A stretch of 64,000 nt of DNA from an uncultured Eubacteriales bacterium (lineage in GTDB: Bacteria; Bacillota; Clostridia; Oscillospirales; Acutalibacteraceae), in the NCBI GenBank assembly GCA_934546985.1, contig CAKTEE010000004.1, positions 1-64,000 of the forward strand, written 5' to 3'. The notes under the pieces were generated by a model, which had not been told where the DNA came from, searched no databases, and saw only the letters and a list, made by a program, of their open reading frames with translations. The stretch's first letter is position 1. Each line of letters begins with the position of its first letter. The position numbers and the translations under genes are program-made. Positions 52,862 through 60,340 of this stretch are shown here, piece after piece.

Positions 52862-53953
52862 TTATTCATTTGTTACTGCAACAACACATTGTCCATCCCT
52901 TGGGTTCTCCATTGGGGCAACCGCAACGAATATTTTTTCATCAGAACGAGGTAAATCCCGCAGAGTAAACGTAAATTCCACCGGACTGTCCTTAACAATC
53001 TCAACCTCGCTCATCTTTGCGCACAGCCCTTTTTGCTGGTTTGCAAAGTTAACAATGGCAAATGGATGAACATCCTCTTTCTGTTCCCCTTCATAAGTGC
53101 GGTATTTTACTTTTACATGGGATGAGCGATACCCCAAACCACGCACACCTCTGTCTACTGCATCGCCGAAAAGAAATAAAGAAATACCCGTAGAAGAGCC
53201 TGAGCAGTTTTGGAATACCGCACGGTACTCTTTCATTGTACTGATTGACTCATCATACTCTACCGTTTCCATCAGAGGCATGGTAATATCCCCGTTGCGA
53301 ACAATATCCTGTGTACTCTTGCTGTAACAGCGGACGGTTACAGAATATCCGTCAATATCAAACTTCCGGTTATTCTTATACTTCTGATCAAACAGGCGGT
53401 AACCACAGGTGACTAATGTACTGTTGATATGGAAAAGCTGTGCAAACGCCGACAGCTTATCTTCGGGATATTGGTAAGCGGCACGCCAGACCTTAGGAAG
53501 CTTTACTCTGTTCTCAGGGTGGCTCACTAAAGATTCCAGCTTCGCAAAAGGATTTGCGCCGAACTGGAACCTGCCAAGAAAATCCTTTTTGCCTGCTGAT
53601 TCCTCAGATATTAAAACATTATTTTCCGGCTTATGCGCATCGCTGAAAGCAAAATTTGCCTGCGCACCGTCATAAACCGATGCAATCGCTACCGGCAGAA
53701 CTAAAATATGAGAGTAACGCTCAGCGCATCTGACAAGCTCACTGGCTCCTAAATCCTCACAAACATCTTCATATATCGTAACCCACGGTTCACCTTTTTT
53801 ATAAAATATAAATAAATTTACATCCGACGCCGCATTTTCAGGAACCCTCCAGTAACCGGTATCGTAGAAATAATCATCGATGCGCTGAATAATTTTTTCC
53901 TCCGGTACCGCTTTAACATTGTACGCCTGGATATTCGTAAAAGAACTGCTCAT
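52862..53953 (-). CDS. Conserved-looking protein of unknown function
   Basis: 363 residues from ATG 53953, which has GAGGG 8 bases ahead; the frame extends up to 54058, without a ribosome site for it. No signal peptide or membrane segment, mixed alpha/beta composition. Notable stretches: NLFIFYKKGEPWVTIYEDV, RCYSKSTQDIV, SGSSTGISLFLFGDAV. I do not recognise a family. It is divergent from the DUF1836 gene. Confidence 0.75.
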   Translation of the reverse strand: MSSSFTNIQAYNVKAVPEEKIIQRIDDYFYDTGYWRVPENAASDVNLFIFYKKGEPWVTIYEDVCEDLGASELVRCAERYSHILVLPVAIASVYDGAQANFAFSDAHKPENNVLISEESAGKKDFLGRFQFGANPFAKLESLVSHPENRVKLPKVWRAAYQYPEDKLSAFAQLFHINSTLVTCGYRLFDQKYKNNRKFDIDGYSVTVRCYSKSTQDIVRNGDITMPLMETVEYDESISTMKEYRAVFQNCSGSSTGISLFLFGDAVDRGVRGLGYRSSHVKVKYRTYEGEQKEDVHPFAIVNFANQQKGLCAKMSEVEIVKDSPVEFTFTLRDLPRSDEKIFVAVAPMENPRDGQCVVAVTNE

Positions 53954-54217
53954 CACCGCATCCCTCGCTTCATATGTAGTAGTAATATTATTATACACTA
54001 TTCTGGGAAAAGAATCATTAGATTTTTCAAAATATAAAATATTTTTTAGTAATATCAACCCAATTCCATTATATACGTCCTCCTCTGCACATGAAAAATG
54101 TCACTTGTATTTTACAGGCGCATCAATTATAATAAATAGCAGGGTTCGTGCGAACGCAATAAAGGTTCGTAGATACATCCGTTCTTCGGCGGAAATTATC
54201 ACACAGGAAGTGACTTT

Positions 54218-54802
54218 ATGGGCAAAAACAATTATATTCCCGGGACAACCGTCCTTTATAAAGAAGAGGAAAACACAAAACCGGCTTCTGTTCTGGAACC
54301 GATTTTTGCTGTCACAAAGGGGCTAAGCCTTGCCCAAGTCCGAGAGCTTACTGGTTTGGAATCCTCTACCATACAGAACTGGGTAAAACGCGGCTGGGTA
54401 TCTAACCCCCATGGTAAACGCTATAATGAAATACAGGTTTCCCGCATTTTAATTATCAATATCCTGCGGGACTGCCTGCGGCTGGAATCCATCGCCCAGC
54501 TTATGGGATATCTAAACGGTTCTGTAGAAGACCGTTCGGACGATATTATCCCCGAAAATGAACTCTATTATATCCTATGCGCTTTAATCGCAGAACTGAA
54601 CAAGCGGGGCTGTTATTCCCGCCAAGTGATTCGTGAACTGGTTGATAAGGAAACGGAATCCTACGCGGGGCCTTTGCCCGATTCCCGCGACCACCTGCGC
54701 CGGGGGCTGGAAATTATGCTTCTGGCATACGCTTCCTCACGGCTCAAGCATGATGCGGAAGAACAGCTCAGCACCATCATTGACGCTATCATTACTGCCT
54801 GA
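54218..54802 (+). CDS. DUF1836 protein
   Basis: 194 residues. The N-terminal half looks like a MerR-type winged helix (GLSLAQVRELTGLESSTIQN, WVKRGWV, KRYNEIQVSRILIINILRD, then LESIAQLMGYLNG), as in DUF1836; the C-terminal half is helical. Probably a DNA-binding regulator; target unknown. AGGAAGTGA precedes the ATG. Convergent with the ABC permease, seven bases apart. Confidence 0.85.
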   Translation: MGKNNYIPGTTVLYKEEENTKPASVLEPIFAVTKGLSLAQVRELTGLESSTIQNWVKRGWVSNPHGKRYNEIQVSRILIINILRDCLRLESIAQLMGYLNGSVEDRSDDIIPENELYYILCALIAELNKRGCYSRQVIRELVDKETESYAGPLPDSRDHLRRGLEIMLLAYASSRLKHDAEEQLSTIIDAIITA

Positions 54803-54808
54803 ATCCGG

Positions 54809-55588
54809 CTACCAGTTTAAATCAATCTGGTTTCTTTCGTTATAGAGTGTCCGATAGCCTAAGTTTAGGGCACAAAAAACACTCAGGCACACAGCGGTGC
54901 AGATCACAATCATAATCGCAATCTGATACATAATTGCGGTTGTAGGTACTGTACCGGAAAGGATTTGCCCGGTCATCATTCCTGGCAGAAAAATAATTCC
55001 CATACCGAGCATGGAATTAATGGTAGGAAGCAATGCCGTTTCCAAGGCATTGCTGACAAAAGGCTTTAATATATCCTGCGGATTGACACCCAAATATAAC
55101 AGGGTGTCAATTTTTTTGCGCTGGTCGCGAATAGTATCCCGAAAAGTTTTCAATGCCAATGTCATTCCGGTCATAGCATTTCCAATTACCATACCGGAAA
55201 GAGGAATGGTATACTGCGCGTCAAAAATACTTTTGCGTACAATAATGCAAACAAAATAAGCCAATATAACAAGTCCCGGCAGTGCAAGAGAACATGCGAC
55301 GGCAATTTTAAATTCCGTATTCATCCATTTCTGTCCGGACAGAACACGGTGAATGGAAAAACTCACCGTAGCCGCCAGAAAAAGGATAGTAAACCACGGA
55401 TTGGGATGCTCAAAAATAAAAGTAAGCAGATAACCGACAAGTACCAATTGTACTGTCATGCGGACGCTGGCAATCAGCAAGATTTTCATTTTATCTACTT
55501 TCGCATACTTCATAACTATCAAAACTGCAATCAGCAGTAAATAAACCAAAGAAAACTCAAAAAGCCCGATGTTTACCGCGCCGTTCAT
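54809..55588 (-). CDS. ABC transporter permease, FetB/UPF0014 family
   Basis: 259 residues from ATG 55588, which overlaps the stop of the ATPase gene (ATGA). Seven or so membrane segments; family patterns KMKILLIASVRMTVQLVLVG, IPLSGMVIGNAMTGMTLAL and FLPGMMTGQILSG. With the neighbouring ATPase it matches E. coli FetAB (YbbLM), linked there to iron export and oxidative stress; the substrate here is not shown. Confidence 0.9.
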   Translation of the reverse strand: MNGAVNIGLFEFSLVYLLLIAVLIVMKYAKVDKMKILLIASVRMTVQLVLVGYLLTFIFEHPNPWFTILFLAATVSFSIHRVLSGQKWMNTEFKIAVACSLALPGLVILAYFVCIIVRKSIFDAQYTIPLSGMVIGNAMTGMTLALKTFRDTIRDQRKKIDTLLYLGVNPQDILKPFVSNALETALLPTINSMLGMGIIFLPGMMTGQILSGTVPTTAIMYQIAIMIVICTAVCLSVFCALNLGYRTLYNERNQIDLNW

Positions 55589-56226
55589 CCTTTCACCCGC
55601 CTTTTCAGCACCACTGTATTTTCTGAAAACTCCTGCACCAATTCTTTGGAATGGCTGACAATTACCGTATTTATCCCCCGCTCCCTGCAATAGGCAATGA
55701 TATTGTTCATTACTATCCGTTCCGTTACCGCATCCAGTGCAGACGTTGGCTCGTCCAACAAAACTGTCTCCGGCAGAAAAGACAAAAACACAGCGAGATA
55801 AAGTCTCTGGCGTTCCCCGCCGGACATGGTGGCTGTATCCTTATCTAAAGGAAAACATAAACCGCACACTTCCAGAATTTCTTTTATTTTATCTTCTGTT
55901 GGACAAAACAAACGGCGGTAATGATAAAACGTTTCAAAATTTGCGCGGATATCCCCGTCAAACAAATAAACCTCCTGTGATATCAAGGAAACATTCTTGC
56001 GCAGGGCAATCGTATCCATGTGTGCTACATCCTGTCCGCGGTAAAAAATACGACCACTCTGGGGGGTAATAATTCCATTGCACATTTTTAATAATGTGCT
56101 TTTTCCGCTTCCGCTTTCTCCTGTCAAAAAAGTTACTTTCTCCATGGGAATCTGGATATCCTCGTAATCAATTATTCCGTTAAAATTTAAATCTTGTGTT
56201 GCAAACAGCGTTTCCATGACCTTCAC
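55585..56226 (-). CDS. ABC transporter ATPase, FetA-like
   Basis: 213 residues. Walker A GESGSGKST, Q-loop (LISQEVYLFDG), signature MSGGERQR, Walker B VLLDEPTSALD and a switch His (IVSHSKE). Short single ATPase domain as in FetA. Start is GTG 56226 or ATG 56217. Translation is coupled to the permease by the ATGA overlap. Confidence 0.93.
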   Translation of the reverse strand: MKVMETLFATQDLNFNGIIDYEDIQIPMEKVTFLTGESGSGKSTLLKMCNGIITPQSGRIFYRGQDVAHMDTIALRKNVSLISQEVYLFDGDIRANFETFYHYRRLFCPTEDKIKEILEVCGLCFPLDKDTATMSGGERQRLYLAVFLSFLPETVLLDEPTSALDAVTERIVMNNIIAYCRERGINTVIVSHSKELVQEFSENTVVLKRRVKG

Positions 56227-56400
56227 CGGTCCTTCCCCAACAAAAAATCAGAATATTTACCGTAATAGTGGTATTCCCTTACATAACAATTTCATGCCTA
56301 CAGGCTAATTGCCAATTTTAAGAACTAATATTCACAATATATTGTCAGTTATATTTCTGCCTGAATTGCCCATAAAATAACAAAAATTTACGATATTTTT

Positions 56401-56441
56401 GCAAACAAATGTTTGCTTTATGTGTGAATGTATGATATAAT
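56401..56441 (+). promoter_or_regulatory. SOS box and promoter of lexA
   Basis: Perfect palindrome GCAAACAAATGTTTGC (56401-56416) close to the Firmicute LexA site CGAACRNRYGTTYG. It overlaps a -35-like TTTGCT (56412-56417); TATAAT follows after 18 bases (56436-56441). Confidence 0.75.
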
Positions 56442-56476
56442 ATAAAAAACGACCGCTGCCGTCAGGAGGCATAGTA

Positions 56477-57076
56477 ATGAAAAAGCTTACAGAAACACAA
56501 CAAAAAGTATATGATTTCCTACAGGAACGCGCACAGGAAGGCATCCCGCCCTCCGTCCGTGAAATCGGCGCCGCTGTTGGTTTAAAATCCACATCTTCCG
56601 TCCACAATGTTCTGAAAGCGCTGGAGAACGCAGGCTATATCTCCCGCGACCCCTTACTGAAACGGTGCATTCGTATTGAGGGCACCAACAGTGCCAACGA
56701 TCCGTTTATTCACGTCCCGCTGGTGGGCACGGTTACTGCCGGTATGCCTATCCTTGCCGTGGAACAGATTGAAGGGTACATTCCCTATGGCGGGCGCGTA
56801 TCCCGCGACAAACCGCTGTTTGCCCTGCGCGTCAAGGGCGAAAGCATGATAAACGCCGCTATTTTGGACGGGGATATTGTAATTGCGGAAAAAACCCCTG
56901 CCGCCAGAAACGGTGAAATCGTCGTTGCCCTGATTGAGGATGAAGCAACCGTAAAACGTTTTTTTGCAGAAGACGGGCATATCCGCCTTCAACCAGAAAA
57001 CGACGCTTATGAGCCCATTATCTGTCAGGAATGCATGATTCTCGGCAAGGTTGTTTCAGTCATCCGTTATTACTAA
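56477..57076 (+). CDS. lexA: LexA repressor
   Basis: 199 residues. Winged helix-turn-helix (PSVREIGAAVGLKSTSSVHN), then the S24 domain: cleavage bond Ala88-Gly89 in TVTAGMPI, nucleophile Ser123 in KGESMI, Lys160 in EATVKRF. Represses SOS genes until RecA promotes self-cleavage. CAGGAGG lies ahead of the ATG; its own SOS-box-like palindrome sits at -35. Confidence 0.97.
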   Translation: MKKLTETQQKVYDFLQERAQEGIPPSVREIGAAVGLKSTSSVHNVLKALENAGYISRDPLLKRCIRIEGTNSANDPFIHVPLVGTVTAGMPILAVEQIEGYIPYGGRVSRDKPLFALRVKGESMINAAILDGDIVIAEKTPAARNGEIVVALIEDEATVKRFFAEDGHIRLQPENDAYEPIICQECMILGKVVSVIRYY

Positions 57077-57116
57077 CCAACCTGCTTTCCGCTTCTATTT
57101 CGGCTCATTTTTAACA

Positions 57117-57154
57117 CCGGCTCGCTGCCGTAACTTCGGCGGGCCGGATTTTTT
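57117..57154 (+). terminator. Terminator after lexA
   Basis: G+C-rich imperfect stem (CCGGC...GCCG with CGGC...GCCGG), followed by a run of six T. Confidence 0.8.
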
Positions 57155-57168
57155 ATCCGCATTTTATG

Positions 57169-57612
57169 TCAGCTTTGGTCAAGCTCTAAAGCATACGCTT
57201 CCATTTGCTTTTTATTTTTAGGAAACACACAGTTTTCCGCACGGTCAAGCACTTTCTGCCGATACATTTCCGTCATCTTCTCTGCATCCGGCGTTTGCAA
57301 TTTTTCTGCCCTGAGCCATTGGCGGTACTGCTGGTAATCCATATAACCATCTGCCGCTTCCCAGTATATATCAAATTCCCCGCCGTATAAGCTGTAAAGC
57401 ATCAGGTAATCCCGCAATTCCCCATATTGCTTATCATAGTAATATCTGTCACAGCCGCGAACTTTATCCGCCATATTCCCACGATCTTCATTATAATCTG
57501 CGACTTCTTCCAATACGGAAACGCCAATACCAAAAAGGATGATACCTATTATTAGGGCAATTACTATTTTTATTAAAATTTTAAAAACCGAAGGCGCTTT
57601 GCTATTATTCAT
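57169..57612 (-). CDS. Membrane-anchored paralog without zinc ribbon
   Basis: 147 residues from ATG 57612, which overlaps the previous stop (ATGA) and has GGAGGG 7 bases ahead; ATG 57618 is too close to that site. One membrane segment (about 11-33), then an outer helical domain with KQYGELRDYLMLYSLYGGEF, similar to the two upstream proteins. No zinc ribbon. Last gene of a three-gene minus-strand operon. Function unknown. Confidence 0.8.
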   Translation of the reverse strand: MNNSKAPSVFKILIKIVIALIIGIILFGIGVSVLEEVADYNEDRGNMADKVRGCDRYYYDKQYGELRDYLMLYSLYGGEFDIYWEAADGYMDYQQYRQWLRAEKLQTPDAEKMTEMYRQKVLDRAENCVFPKNKKQMEAYALELDQS

Positions 57613-58358
57613 TGCCATGCCCTCCGTTCTTTTATCCGGCGAATCAACACATCTATTTCATCACTTTTTATATAACCGTCTGCTGATGTAATGTGCGCCA
57701 GTTCTTCCTCCGTCATGCCAAGCGTTCCGCGCCAAAAAGCCATGATTTCGTTTTGGTACGTGTTTATCTGCTCTCGGTTTCTATCGTCCGGCTCAGAATA
57801 AATACCGACATGCATCATATAAACATCGATGGAATCCCGCAGGGCATATTCCAAATGGTAGTCATCTTCCATTTGTCTGCCGCTGTCCATTGCAAGAAAA
57901 CTCAGCTTATGATTCATATAGTTTTCATACTCGCGTGCCAGCAAAACAGCTTGGCTATAGACGTATTGTTCCTCACCGAACATATCATATTGATGCATGC
58001 AGTCATATAATTTCCCATATTCGCCGTCTGCATAATATGCATCCATTGTTTTCTGAATTTCCCCTATATTCGCCTGCTTATTCCAGCTGCTAAAAGCCGC
58101 CTGAATACCGAAAAAAGCAAATATCCCAATAAAATACAGAAGAAACAGCGCCGCTCCGACAACAAGGGTTCTGTTTACAACACGATTTACTATATAAACG
58201 GAACCTTTTCTGCCGATCTGTCTGCGCGTTCTTTCATACTCCAGTTCCGCTTGACTGCGCTGAGCCATCCATATCCTGCCGATAAGATTTCCCGTATCGC
58301 AGTACGGGCATTTTAATTCACGCGCCCGGTAATCTGCCCCGCAGTTTTTACATTTCAT
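57609..58358 (-). CDS. Zinc-ribbon membrane protein (middle paralog)
   Basis: 249 residues: N-terminal zinc ribbon CKNCG...CPYC (residues 3-21), a basic stretch, one membrane segment (about 66-87), then a helical outer domain with DAYYADGEYGKLYDCMHQYD. The layout, ribbon inside and helical domain outside, is shared with its upstream neighbour. The ATG overlaps the upstream stop (ATGA), GGAGG 10 bases ahead. Function not known. Confidence 0.82.
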   Translation of the reverse strand: MKCKNCGADYRARELKCPYCDTGNLIGRIWMAQRSQAELEYERTRRQIGRKGSVYIVNRVVNRTLVVGAALFLLYFIGIFAFFGIQAAFSSWNKQANIGEIQKTMDAYYADGEYGKLYDCMHQYDMFGEEQYVYSQAVLLAREYENYMNHKLSFLAMDSGRQMEDDYHLEYALRDSIDVYMMHVGIYSEPDDRNREQINTYQNEIMAFWRGTLGMTEEELAHITSADGYIKSDEIDVLIRRIKERRAWQ

Positions 58359-59095
58359 CGTGCTTTTTCCTCCAGCCTCTTTGCAGACAGTTCCGCAAGC
58401 TCCGTGTAATCTGAGGTATTTTCCTCATATCTCAGCACAGCGGCGTTAATTTCTTCTTCCGTCAGCATCATATCATTTATTAACGCGTCCGTCAGGGTTC
58501 TTTTAATGTATAAAAGCCCATCGCTTTCATCATACAGGAACTGCGCCGTTTCGTATTCATGGATTTCCGCTAATATTTTAAAAGCGTCATCCAGATCGTT
58601 AGCGATGTATTCTGCGTTGAAGTTGTGACTTTTGGCATCATATGCAAGCTGATTGATTAAGTAACCCATACGCCTATACAAATAGTCAACGCGCTTGTAT
58701 TTTTCAAATGTCGCGCCATAGGCATGCTCCAACCCTCTGTAATACTCGCCCATTGCCGCATAATCCCCTGCCTGATAAAAAGCTTCCAGCATCTCTAACT
58801 CTTCCTGCTGATTTTTCAGCGCATTTTCAGCCGTTGTTTTTGACACTGCAAACGTACCGATTAAAATAATAATAAACAGCAAAACCAAAGCAACGGCGGC
58901 AATCAGCACCAAATGCCCTGCTTTTTTTGCGGCTTTTTCCGGTTTCTGCTTAACTTCTTCCGCCTTGTTTTGGTAAAACATCACCTGATTTTTCTGTTCC
59001 CTAACCGCAGCCTCCATATTTTCAGCTCCGCAATGAGGGCAGACATGCAGTGCATCGTCATATTCTGCTCCGCAATTTTGGCAATCCATAGGCAT
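58355..59095 (-). CDS. Zinc-ribbon membrane protein (first paralog)
   Basis: 246 residues, or 244 from ATG 59089, which has GAAAGGG 6 bases ahead. Zinc ribbon CQNCG...CPHCG (5-22), a Lys/Glu-rich stretch, one membrane segment (about 62-84), then a helical domain with AFYQAGDYAAMGEYYRGLEH that parallels the downstream proteins. First gene of the operon. No family recognised beyond the zinc ribbon. Confidence 0.82.
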   Translation of the reverse strand: MPMDCQNCGAEYDDALHVCPHCGAENMEAAVREQKNQVMFYQNKAEEVKQKPEKAAKKAGHLVLIAAVALVLLFIIILIGTFAVSKTTAENALKNQQEELEMLEAFYQAGDYAAMGEYYRGLEHAYGATFEKYKRVDYLYRRMGYLINQLAYDAKSHNFNAEYIANDLDDAFKILAEIHEYETAQFLYDESDGLLYIKRTLTDALINDMMLTEEEINAAVLRYEENTSDYTELAELSAKRLEEKAR

Positions 59096-59404
59096 CCCTT
59101 TCTGAAACGGAGTAAATTATCTAAAACCGTTTTCTTCCCATTCAATTCTTAACTTATAAAAATAATTTTATCATTTATAAAAAGGGAATGCAACTTTCAG
59201 AATTGTCCTTATATATAACGCAAAGCGGCCGCCCCTCCGGCTGACCGGAAAGCTGACCGCTTTGCACCCTCATTATTTAAAAATACCCTTTCCTCATTCC
59301 GGCGAAAATTCCCGCCGGCGACTTTATAGAATCCCAAGAGAGCATTTGTCAAGGGGGATTTCACCATAAAGATGAAATTCCCCCGTTAAACTGGAAGTTA
59401 TAAA
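59096..59404. other. Gap with a 9-bp closing stem and a terminator
   Basis: GCAAAGCGG (59220-59228) pairs with 59257-59265, enclosing a G+C-rich segment with CCGG repeats; no U tract follows. A second hairpin (about 59353-59387, GGGGGATTTCA with TGAAATTCCCCC) is the likely terminator of the minus-strand gene at 59405. Nothing else recognised. Confidence 0.6.
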
Positions 59405-59752
59405 TTAACCATCTATTGAAAAATTCTGTAAATCTTGAAATTCATCATCCATAAACTCAAATGTAAATATATGCGTATCATCAAACGACTGCTCAAAATA
59501 ATTTACCTGCCCATTGTCACAATCAATAACGGGCTTTCCCAGTTTCTTTTTAACTTCGTCTATGCTGAAATCTCCAAAAACCTCTATAATATCGGGCATC
59601 ATAAGTCCTATGATAAAGTCTAATTGCGCATGATACTTTTCGGATATTGCTTCTACCCGTTCCATGTAATCTCCTTCAGGTTCTTCATCCCAAGCAAAGA
59701 TCAGCCCATTGTACTCAAATACAAACTGCTCCAAATCTTCATCAAACTTCAT
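59405..59752 (-). CDS. Small acidic protein of unknown function
   Basis: 115 residues from ATG 59752 (GAAAGGGG 8 bases ahead); the frame runs up to 59812 without a site. Strongly acidic (DEDLEQ, WDEEPEGD, SFDDTHIF, FMDDEFQD), no membrane segment. The size and charge recall immunity proteins of secreted toxins, but no toxin gene is adjacent, so this is a guess. It lies beside the G+C-rich islet. Confidence 0.65.
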   Translation of the reverse strand: MKFDEDLEQFVFEYNGLIFAWDEEPEGDYMERVEAISEKYHAQLDFIIGLMMPDIIEVFGDFSIDEVKKKLGKPVIDCDNGQVNYFEQSFDDTHIFTFEFMDDEFQDLQNFSIDG

Positions 59753-59812
59753 TGTCGTTTCCCCTTTCAAACAGCGATTTGTTGAATTAACACGAGCCAA
59801 GTATACCATCAA

Positions 59813-60340
59813 TGCAGACAGCTTTCAACCCTTATTTATAGCTGCTGGTAGTAGTAGCAAGCAATGCCCCGGTATATACCCGGCGCAGCTTGTTGGGGGA
59901 CGATGGCCCCCAAGTCCCCAGTGCATCGGCGCAGCTCCGCCCGATGCACAAGCCGCCGATGGCGTCTGCTGGCCTGTCCATACTGGGCAGGGAAGGGACG
60001 TCCGGCGGGCCGCCCCTCGGAGAGCGCACGACTGTCGGAGGCAGTACCACCGCCCGCTTGCGGGTGATGAGTAAGTGCGCTCTTCAAGAGGGCCGGCAAA
60101 GAGAACGGAGCGCCCAGGCCATTCCCGGACAATCCCGCTTTGGTTCTTTCCTGCTGGTCAATCACCGTCCCTCCGATCTACGTCATTCTGCCACAAACGA
60201 ACCGCAGTCAATGTAATGTAGTGGTCTGGTGAAACCACCCTTTATACATTACATCCCAATAACATTTCCTATGGGGAATCCTCTGTTCTGCTTCATCTGA
60301 TGTTTTTTCCATCAGCAAAAGGAATATCCCTTAACTGTAT
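59813..60340. other. G+C-rich islet, probable mobile-element remnant
   Basis: About 59850-60200 is far richer in G+C than the rest of the window and open in several frames on both strands. Hairpins: TTGGGGG...CCCCCAA (59893-59914), GCATCGG...CCGATGC (about 59926-59950), CCCGCTTGCGGG (about 60053-60064), and TGTAATGTA/TACATTACA with an inner GTGGT/ACCAC (60212-60253). Repeated structure plus foreign composition suggests transferred DNA, such as an element end or transfer origin. I cannot name it. Confidence 0.5.
59836..60165 (-). CDS. Doubtful ORF in the G+C-rich islet
   Basis: 109 residues from a GTG with GGAGG four bases ahead. Composition is rich in Arg, Ala, Gly and Pro (GRPAGRPFPAQYGQASRRHR) and it ends GIACYYYQQL. 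Other frames are open over the same DNA, so coding is uncertain. No family recognised. Confidence 0.25.
   Translation of the reverse strand: MIDQQERTKAGLSGNGLGAPFSLPALLKSALTHHPQAGGGTASDSRALSEGRPAGRPFPAQYGQASRRHRRLVHRAELRRCTGDLGAIVPQQAAPGIYRGIACYYYQQL

Noticed and set aside
59864..60216. Plus-strand ORFs in the G+C-rich islet
   Set aside because: Several frames are open on both strands because the DNA is G+C-rich; none has a convincing start or family.
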